In this document: positions 1 through 4,589 of the stretch, piece after piece | Position numbering within the stretch: position 1 is the first letter of the stretch | How the letters are laid out: every line of letters begins with the position of its first letter | Assembly: GCA_045595425.1 (NCBI GenBank) | Contig: JAZOAL010000146.1 | Coordinates: forward strand, 1-8,799 | Length of the DNA: 8,799 bases | DNA from: SIG710 sp045595425 | GTDB taxonomy: Bacteria > Bacillota > Clostridia > Oscillospirales > CAG-272 | Direction: 5' to 3' | Translations under genes and position numbers: made by a program | The notes under the pieces: model-generated | Database searches by the model: none | What the model was told of the DNA's origin: nothing | Seen by the model: the letters and a program-made list of their open reading frames with translations, nothing else

Positions 1-1
1 C

Positions 2-76
2 GGCCCGTTGGTCAAGCGGTTAAGACACTAGCCTCTCACGCTGGGAACATGGGTTCGATTCCCGTACGGGTCACCA
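2..76 (+). tRNA. tRNA-Glu (anticodon CTC)
   Basis: A complete cloverleaf can be drawn. The acceptor stem is 2-8 with 66-72, including one G-T pair. The D arm starts at 11. The anticodon stem is 28-32 with 40-44 around the 7-base loop 33-39, with CTC at 35-37. The T arm is 49-53 with 61-65 around TTCGATT. The discriminator is A73, and CCA is encoded at 74-76. CTC reads the GAG codon, so this is a glutamate tRNA, and the overall sequence resembles clostridial tRNA-Glu. The promoter lies left of the window, so whether it is part of a tRNA cluster is unknown. Confidence 0.97.
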
Positions 77-117
77 AAAACAAAAAAGCAGAGCTTATGC
101 TCTGCTTTTTTGTTTTT
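76..117 (+). terminator. Rho-independent terminator of the tRNA-Glu transcript
   Basis: A perfect 19-bp inverted repeat (76-94 with 99-117) surrounds a TTAT loop. The core GCAGAGC/GCTCTGC is followed by TTTTTTGTTTTT. It begins at the last base of the tRNA CCA, so it fits a terminator that ends the tRNA transcript. The A-rich left arm makes it able to act in both directions. Confidence 0.93.
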
Positions 118-296
118 GCTGATCTGTATGGTCTGAATCAAACCCTTCAAGCCGCATGAGGATTCCAATTTTGTAAAAAACAACATCACGGCTTGACAGG
201 CAAAGCGGAGCTTTGCCTTTTCGATATCCCGTACGGTAATCTAATGCAAACAATAATTTGTCGGGATGTTAGTAGAGTGATGAATTAACAAATCAC
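118..296. other. Non-coding spacer with small dyads
   Basis: I see no gene here. There is a 7-bp dyad, CAAGCCG at 148-154 with CGGCTTG at 189-195. A tight 9-bp hairpin follows (198-206 with 210-218, loop GGA) and runs into TTTTC. The stretch around 219-236 resembles the T-arm end of the tRNA (TTCGAT then CCCGTACGG). The stem-GGA-stem hairpin has the same style as the hairpins at the right end of the window, so this may be a decayed repeat. Confidence 0.5.
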
Positions 297-440
297 GATG
301 CACAAACGCAAGCCTTCCCTATTCAGGGTCATTTCGCAAGCGAAATCGATCATCCTACAGTTTTTTGATCGGTTAGATGATCTACCCATCCGTCGCTATG
401 CGACACCTTTCCTGCAAGGGAAGGCTTACGTTCGTGCATC
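297..440. repeat. Structured intergenic element with 24-bp terminal inverted repeats (MITE-like or structured RNA)
   Basis: The ends 297-320 and 417-440 are inverted repeats of 24 bases with two mismatches (304/433 and 309/428). Inside are two more perfect hairpins: 331-337 with 340-346 (loop AA) and 392-396 with 400-404 (loop TAT). There are also possible stems 347-352 with 366-371, 348-354 with 376-382, and GGGT 326-329 with ACCC 384-387. Both arm mismatches are A/C on the plus strand but become G-U pairs in a minus-strand RNA, which is the strand the ABC operon is transcribed from. A 63-codon reading frame at 298-489 is simply a passage through this element and has no ribosome site. It looks like a small dispersed element; copy number cannot be judged from one window. 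Confidence 0.7.
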
Positions 441-521
441 AATTACCCCGGTATATCACACCGCAAACAGTCAGATAAATTATTTTTAGAGGTCACTCTC
501 ATATTTTTTGATTCTATAAAT

Positions 522-568
522 TAAGACCATAAATCTCCCATCAATTTGATGGGAGATTTATGGTCTTA
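522..568 (-). terminator. Long perfect palindrome downstream of the ABC operon, probable terminator
   Basis: The arms 522-544 and 546-568 are perfect 23-base inverted repeats. The hairpin lies 32 bases past the stop codon of the ATPase gene, where the operon terminator is expected. On the minus strand the bases after the stem read TTAATTTAT, so the U-tract is weak. It may serve as a terminator, a 3' end stabiliser, or both. Confidence 0.7.
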
Positions 569-600
569 TACGCGAGCTGATTTTTACAGTCCGATGATCA

Positions 601-1398
601 TTATTTTGAAAGCATCACCTTATCGTTTGCGAACTCACTGCCGCTTGCCTTCTCGAAAAGTCCGAGAAGCTGTGCAATGGTGAGCTTTTTCTTTTCCTCA
701 CCCGAAATATCAACAACTATGCGACCCTCATACATCATGATAAGTCGGTTGCCGTATGCGATCGCATCGTGCATATTGTGAGTTATCATCAGGGTAGTCA
801 AATTATTGTCCGAGACCAGCTTATCCGTAATTTCAAGAACCTTCGCCGCAGTTTTGGGGTCAAGGGCGGCTGTGTGTTCGTCAAGAAGGAGCAGCTTTGG
901 GCGTCTTAGGGTCGCCATCAGAAGCGTGACTGCCTGTCTCTGACCGCCCGAAAGAAGTCCGACCTTTGTGGAAAGTCTGTTTTCAAGCCCAAGCTCAAGA
1001 GTTGCAAGAAGCTCTCTATACTGATTACGCTCATCCTTTTTGATACCCCAGACCAGCTTGCGCTTTGTTCCTCGTCTTGCCGCAATGGAGAGATTTTCAT
1101 CGATCTCCATGTCGGGTGAAGTACCCTTCATCGGATCCTGAAAAACTCTTCCGAGAAACTTTGCTCTCTTGTGCTCCGGCATACTTGTTACATCAACGCC
1201 ATCAATCTCAATTGTACCAAAATCGGGCTTCCAAACACCTGCAATAGCATTGAGCAGGGTGGATTTACCTGCTCCGTTACCGCCGATAACGGTAACAAAG
1301 TCACCATCATTTAAGGTCAGATCAAGACCGTTCAGGGCTGTTTTTGCATTTACCGTGCCGGGATTAAATGTTTTCTGCAGATCGGTGATCTTAAGCAT
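601..1398 (-). CDS. ABC transporter ATP-binding protein (TrpZ-like, COG1101 type)
   Basis: This 265-residue ATPase is the cytoplasmic motor of the importer encoded by the operon. Visible motifs are Walker A GGNGAGKST at 39-47, Q-loop Q87, signature LSGGQ at 149-153, Walker B LLLLDE at 169-174, the D-loop within DEHTAALDP, and switch His207. The sequence LDEHTAALDP is typical of the ATPase that accompanies PF04392 binding proteins and COG4120 permeases. I chose the ATG at 1398 rather than the ATG at 1416: a strong GGGAGGTGA site lies eight bases upstream of it, and the resulting MLKITDLQKTF start fits the family. The start overlaps the permease stop by eight bases, which points to translational coupling. 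All catalytic motifs are intact, so the protein should be active. The substrate is inferred only from the operon leader. Confidence 0.95.
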   Translation of the reverse strand: MLKITDLQKTFNPGTVNAKTALNGLDLTLNDGDFVTVIGGNGAGKSTLLNAIAGVWKPDFGTIEIDGVDVTSMPEHKRAKFLGRVFQDPMKGTSPDMEIDENLSIAARRGTKRKLVWGIKKDERNQYRELLATLELGLENRLSTKVGLLSGGQRQAVTLLMATLRRPKLLLLDEHTAALDPKTAAKVLEITDKLVSDNNLTTLMITHNMHDAIAYGNRLIMMYEGRIVVDISGEEKKKLTIAQLLGLFEKASGSEFANDKVMLSK

Positions 1399-2329
1399 TT
1401 GCATCACCTCCCGCATTATTTTCGGCAGAAGATGCCTGCTTTATCCTTATAGGATTCTTCTTTTTAAAATATTCGCCCTTGATATAAGGAACCGCAAGGA
1501 AGATCGCCACGATTATGGCCGAAAGCATCTTAAGATAATCGGTTTTAAGCCCGAGAAGAATTACAAAATTGTAAATGATATAATATACTATACCGCCACC
1601 GACAACGCCTATAAGGCTGACAACGAAATTAGGCTTTATCTTCATGGAAACGGAAAGTCCGATGAAGATTGCCGCAAGTCCGATAACGATCGCGCCTCTG
1701 CCATCGTTGATATTCGCAGAGCCCTTATACTGTGCAAGCAACGCTCCTGAAATGGCAACGATACCGTTAGAGATCGCAAGTCCCAGCACCTTGTTGAGCT
1801 TTACATTGACACCCTGCGCGCGGCTCATGTCGGGATTATCTCCCGTGGACTTCAGCGTCAGCCCGACCTCTGTATAGAAGAAGAGCCAAAGCAGAATAAT
1901 TATTGCCGCAATAATGAGCCCTGCAACAATAATTGCATGTATATTGCTGCTCATACTGAGCAGCAGCTTATGCTGACCTCCCACAAAGGAGATCAGCGAT
2001 TTCCCGCCCAGAATAGCAAGATTCACAGAATAAAGCATGAGCTGAGAAAGGATACCTGCAAGAATGGAGGGGATACCCAGCGCAGTATGTAAAAGACCGG
2101 TCACCGCACCTATGGCAGCTCCTGCAAGGAACGCGATCAGAATACTTAGCCATGCAGGAACACCGCTTTTTATCATAACCGCACAAACACACATACCGGT
2201 ACAGATCGAGCCGTCAACGGTGAGGTCGGCAATATCGAGTATTTTGTAGGATATATAGACGCCGATCCCCATAAGGCCCCATATCAGCCCTTCTGCAACA
2301 GCACCGGGCAACGCATTCAGAAAAAACAT
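1391..2329 (-). CDS. ABC transporter permease (TrpY-like, COG4120 type)
   Basis: A 312-residue polytopic membrane protein with about eight or nine hydrophobic segments. Near the N-terminus it has TVDGS at 37-41, a hallmark of permeases paired with PF04392 binding proteins, and it belongs to the branched-chain-type permease superfamily. The loop with GDNPDMSRAQGVN at about 163-175 is the likely cytoplasmic coupling loop that contacts the ATPase. The C-terminus is basic and then low-complexity (about 284-312). The start ATG is preceded by GAGGT at five bases. The gene begins 21 bases after the binding-protein stop and overlaps the ATPase start by eight bases, so the three genes form one operon. 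A single permease gene suggests a homodimer. Its role is to form the transmembrane path for the amino-acid-like substrate. Confidence 0.93.
   Translation of the reverse strand: MFFLNALPGAVAEGLIWGLMGIGVYISYKILDIADLTVDGSICTGMCVCAVMIKSGVPAWLSILIAFLAGAAIGAVTGLLHTALGIPSILAGILSQLMLYSVNLAILGGKSLISFVGGQHKLLLSMSSNIHAIIVAGLIIAAIIILLWLFFYTEVGLTLKSTGDNPDMSRAQGVNVKLNKVLGLAISNGIVAISGALLAQYKGSANINDGRGAIVIGLAAIFIGLSVSMKIKPNFVVSLIGVVGGGIVYYIIYNFVILLGLKTDYLKMLSAIIVAIFLAVPYIKGEYFKKKNPIRIKQASSAENNAGGDANA
1404..1412 (-). promoter_or_regulatory. Strong ribosome binding site that sets the ATPase start
   Basis: On the minus strand this reads GGGAGGTGA, nearly the full complement of the 16S rRNA 3' end. It sits eight bases (from GGAGG) before the ATG at 1398, inside the last codons of the permease. 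This is the reason for rejecting the upstream ATG at 1416, which would place the site inside the coding region. Confidence 0.85.
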
Positions 2330-2350
2330 CTTTTACCTCAAAAAATTAAA

Positions 2351-3277
2351 TCAGTTTTCGGGAACGGTGATTCCAAGCGCACCGCAAAGCTCTTCGTTAT
2401 AAACAACAGAAGGAGTAAGGGTCTTGATATCGAAATCAGCAACAGTCTTTGTGCCGAGAAGGATCTCAGCCGCCATCTTGCCTGTCTGGGCACCAAGCTC
2501 ATAATAATCGATAGCAAGGCTTGCATAGCAGATAGCTCCGCCGTAGCTGGTGAACACGGGAACCTTAGCCTCATTGCAGATCGTGCCAACGATAGAATCG
2601 TTGTCTGCAACGGTATTGTCGGAAGGAACATAAACAGCCTTACATTCTGCCGCCATAGAATTAACAAGTGCCTGAAGCTCTGTTGTCTCGGAGAAAGTAT
2701 AAGCCTTTACAACGATGCCCGCAGCCTCAAAATGCTCCTTAACAGCATTATACTGGATAAGAGAGTTAGATTCGTTAGTGCAGTAGAGTACACCTACCTG
2801 ATCACCTGCTGTAAGACCAAGACTTTCGATCATCATTTCAGCCTGATCGTCAAAGGGGACAGCATCGGAGGTGCCTGTTACATTTGCGGGAATATTGCCT
2901 CCGAAGGTATCCGAATAGTCGGTTACTGAGGTACCGAGAACAGGGATCGAATCGGTTGCATTTGCCGCCGCAAGAAGTGCGGGGGTTGCATTTGCCATAA
3001 TGAGGTCAACCTTTTTTGCTGTAAAGGTGTTGATAACCGTTGTGCAGAGATCCTGACCGCCTGCAACCTGGGAATCGATATCAACCGTCTTTCCTGCCTT
3101 TTCCATTTCCTCTGTGAGCGCATCAACAAAGCCCTGAGTAGCCTTATCAAGGGACTCATGCTCCATAAGCTGACAAATTCCAACTGTGAAATCAGCCTTA
3201 TCGCCACAGGAAGTGAACGCAAAGCAAGCACCAGCGCAAAGCGCGAGAGCTAAAATAAGTGATAGAATTTTTTTCAT
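2351..3277 (-). CDS. ABC transporter substrate-binding lipoprotein (TrpX-like, PF04392 family)
   Basis: This 308-residue protein starts MKKILSLILALAL, a lipoprotein signal peptide, with the likely lipidated Cys24 in FTSC-G. The mature part has the two-lobed periplasmic-binding fold of the PF04392/COG2984 family. Family-like stretches include LIMANATPALLAAANAT and IPVLGTSVTDY, followed by DQVGVLYCTNESNS and VYVPSDNTVADN. It should sit on the outer face of the membrane and deliver substrate to the permease. The ATG at 3277 was chosen because an AAGGAGA site precedes it by about nine bases and it opens directly on the signal peptide; the upstream in-frame start at 3334 lies in the leader. It is the first gene after the T-box leader. 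The streptococcal relatives are linked to tryptophan, but here the leader suggests phenylalanine. Confidence 0.94.
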   Translation of the reverse strand: MKKILSLILALALCAGACFAFTSCGDKADFTVGICQLMEHESLDKATQGFVDALTEEMEKAGKTVDIDSQVAGGQDLCTTVINTFTAKKVDLIMANATPALLAAANATDSIPVLGTSVTDYSDTFGGNIPANVTGTSDAVPFDDQAEMMIESLGLTAGDQVGVLYCTNESNSLIQYNAVKEHFEAAGIVVKAYTFSETTELQALVNSMAAECKAVYVPSDNTVADNDSIVGTICNEAKVPVFTSYGGAICYASLAIDYYELGAQTGKMAAEILLGTKTVADFDIKTLTPSVVYNEELCGALGITVPEN

Positions 3278-3332
3278 AATAAATTTCTCCTTTTGATGAT
3301 TTATATTTACACGGCTGTTGCCGTATATCAAC

Positions 3333-3367
3333 AAAAAAACCTGCAGCTCCCGACGGGAGCTGCAGGG
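3333..3367 (-). terminator. Regulated terminator of the T-box leader
   Basis: On the minus strand a 12-bp GC-rich stem (3355-3366 with 3340-3351, loop GTC) is followed by seven T residues (3339-3333). It lies directly after the T-box motif and before the binding-protein ribosome site. It is therefore the terminator half of the T-box switch, formed when charged tRNA is abundant. Confidence 0.95.
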
Positions 3368-3606
3368 ACAGCCATTTTGACCGTGTTACCACTCTGCTTC
3401 GTCCTTTTTTCGCAAAAAGAACCTCATCAGGTGCAAAAAACACCCTTTCGATATAACGGTCTCCCCCGGTAAAGCCTACACAGCTCAAAGCCTTCAGCCC
3501 ACAGCTAACGGAATGAATTCACCGAGCCCTGCGTTACTGTTTTGCACCCTCCAACAGCTCTCTGAAACGCAAAAAACGGTTACTGGTTTCCGCTCAAACG
3601 CTTTAT
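3333..3606 (-). promoter_or_regulatory. T-box riboswitch leader, specifier probably UUC (Phe)
   Basis: The leader senses tRNA charging and controls the ABC importer. Stem I base CGGAA (3592-3588) pairs with TTCCG (3513-3509). The specifier loop has ACCAGTA (AGTA turn) on its 5' side and GAATTCA on its 3' side. It is closed above by ACCG (3580-3577) with CGGT (3524-3521). In the usual GAA-codon-A layout the specifier is TTC at 3517-3515, phenylalanine. Further up are AGAGAG and the GGGTGCAA distal loop. The T-box motif AGAGTGGTAACACGG is at 3395-3381. Its TGGT (3391-3388) matches an ACCA tRNA end, meaning discriminator A. That fits tRNA-Phe and argues against the usual bacterial tRNA-Trp, which has G. 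The terminator at 3333-3367 follows. An alternative frame of the loop cannot be fully excluded. Confidence 0.93.
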
Positions 3607-3612
3607 GTTAAT

Positions 3613-3641
3613 ATTATATAGAATACTTCAAATTTTGTCAA
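3613..3641 (-). promoter_or_regulatory. Consensus sigma-A promoter of the T-box/ABC operon
   Basis: On the minus strand TTGACA (3641-3636) and TATAAT (3618-3613) are separated by exactly 17 bases: a perfect consensus housekeeping promoter. Transcription would start near 3606, just upstream of the T-box stem I. Such a strong promoter fits a unit whose control is exerted afterwards by attenuation. Confidence 0.93.
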
Positions 3642-3659
3642 GAGATTTTTTCAAATATG

Positions 3660-4415
3660 TTATATCTCCGCCTTATTATGTTTTTTTCCTTTACATCTCG
3701 AGGCAAGCCTTGTTATCCCCCATATTCCGCCGAGATATACCGCGATAAGAGGTATTGCGGCATACATATACCAATAAGGATATGGTATCAGCTTCCAAAA
3801 GAAAGCCAGCATTGGATTTCCCTCGGGATCAAGGGAATACATATAGTTCACGCTGACAGTGTTGCCCGCCCGGTCAAGTATGCCTTTATCTGCCGCATAA
3901 TCATTGAGAAACAGATTGGCAAAATGCACGGCGGTATATATGAGCATGGTTATGATTATTGTGAGGGGCACCGCCTTCAGCTCGAATTTTATAAGTCCCG
4001 AGGTGAAAAGCAAAACGGGAACAGCCACCTCCAGCATATGAGGGATATAGAAAAATAAGAAGGTCGGAGACATTATTTCAAAATTTGCCTGACCTGTGTT
4101 AACTATCAGTGCAAGGGCGGCACCGAGACACCAAAAAAGGGTCACAGCCCCCAAAACGCGGTTTTTTGTGAGCACCGCAAAAGGAAGCAGCAGCGCATTA
4201 ACAGAGCACATATGAAGCGGGAGATATTCAATGGGAGAATCCCACATCACAAGATTAAAAATAATTGCCGATATACCTGCAAACGACAGCACAAACAGGA
4301 TAGCTGTCTTGATTTTGTCCGAAAACAGCTTCAGAAGAAAATGAAGCCCCAAAGTAACAACAAGGCAAATTATCAAGCTGATGATATGTGCTGCGGTAAA
4401 TGTTCCCCAAAGCAT
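3660..4415 (-). CDS. YwaF/TIGR02206-family integral membrane protein (TMEM164-like)
   Basis: A 251-residue very hydrophobic protein with about six or seven membrane segments. Family-like features are LPLHMCSVNALLLPFAVL at 65-82 (His68, Cys70), FFYIPHMLE around His126, and NYMYSLDPEGNP followed by a YPYWYMY stretch at 190-218, which resembles the NYMYL...PWPWY end of YwaF-type proteins. The C-terminus is short and basic. The biochemical role of bacterial members is not established as far as I know; a distant eukaryotic relative, TMEM164, is described as a lipid acyltransferase, so lipid chemistry is only a guess. I chose the ATG at 4415, about nine bases after a weak AAGAG site, over the TTG at 4424. 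The gene has its own promoter and ends 18 bases before the -35 box of the T-box operon. Confidence 0.78.
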   Translation of the reverse strand: MLWGTFTAAHIISLIICLVVTLGLHFLLKLFSDKIKTAILFVLSFAGISAIIFNLVMWDSPIEYLPLHMCSVNALLLPFAVLTKNRVLGAVTLFWCLGAALALIVNTGQANFEIMSPTFLFFYIPHMLEVAVPVLLFTSGLIKFELKAVPLTIIITMLIYTAVHFANLFLNDYAADKGILDRAGNTVSVNYMYSLDPEGNPMLAFFWKLIPYPYWYMYAAIPLIAVYLGGIWGITRLASRCKGKKHNKAEI

Positions 4416-4482
4416 AGCTGTCAACTCTTTTCATTATAAAATTTTCATAACACTTCATCGTCACAAGGACGCATCTGAATAT

Positions 4483-4511
4483 ATTTTACCACAGAAGCAC
4501 TGATTTTTCAA
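4483..4511 (-). promoter_or_regulatory. Promoter of the YwaF-like gene
   Basis: On the minus strand TTGAAA (4511-4506) and TAAAAT (4488-4483) are spaced by 17 bases. A TG one base before the -10 box makes an extended -10. Transcription would start near 4476, leaving an untranslated leader of about 60 bases before the ATG at 4415. Confidence 0.75.
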
Positions 4512-4545
4512 GGTGTAATTTAGAATATGCCTGAATTTTATAAAT

Positions 4546-4585
4546 AACGAAGAAACGGACTGCCGAGGCAGTCCGTTTCTTCGTT
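4546..4585 (-). terminator. Terminator hairpin after the LamG/LRR gene
   Basis: A perfect 19-bp inverted repeat (4546-4564 with 4567-4585) sits four bases past the stop codon at 4590. The stem core is GAAACGGACTGCC. On the minus strand the following bases are ATTTATAAAATT, a modest U-rich tail. It separates the secreted-protein gene from the YwaF-like gene, whose promoter lies just downstream. Confidence 0.85.
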
Positions 4586-4589
4586 TAAT

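Noticed and set aside
298..489. 63-codon plus-strand reading frame
   Set aside because: It runs through the inverted-repeat element, has no ribosome site, and its sequence is explained by the repeat hairpins.
1399..1416. Upstream ATG start for the ATPase gene
   Set aside because: The strong GGGAGGTGA site would then be inside the gene; it is correctly placed for the ATG at 1398.
1169..1750. 193-codon plus-strand reading frame
   Set aside because: It lies antisense across the ATPase and permease genes, which have full family motifs and good ribosome sites.
3198..3488. 96-codon minus-strand reading frame
   Set aside because: It crosses the T-box motif and the leader terminator; the RNA structure explains this stretch.
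3515..3520. Reading the T-box specifier as Glu (GAA) or Ile (ATT)
   Set aside because: With stems CGGAA/TTCCG and ACCG/CGGT closing the loop, the usual GAA-codon-A layout places TTC in the specifier position; the alternatives need a shifted loop.
4255..4464. 69-codon minus-strand frame beginning upstream of the YwaF-like gene
   Set aside because: It overlaps the YwaF-like gene in another frame and encodes no recognisable protein; its start only reflects the AT-rich leader.
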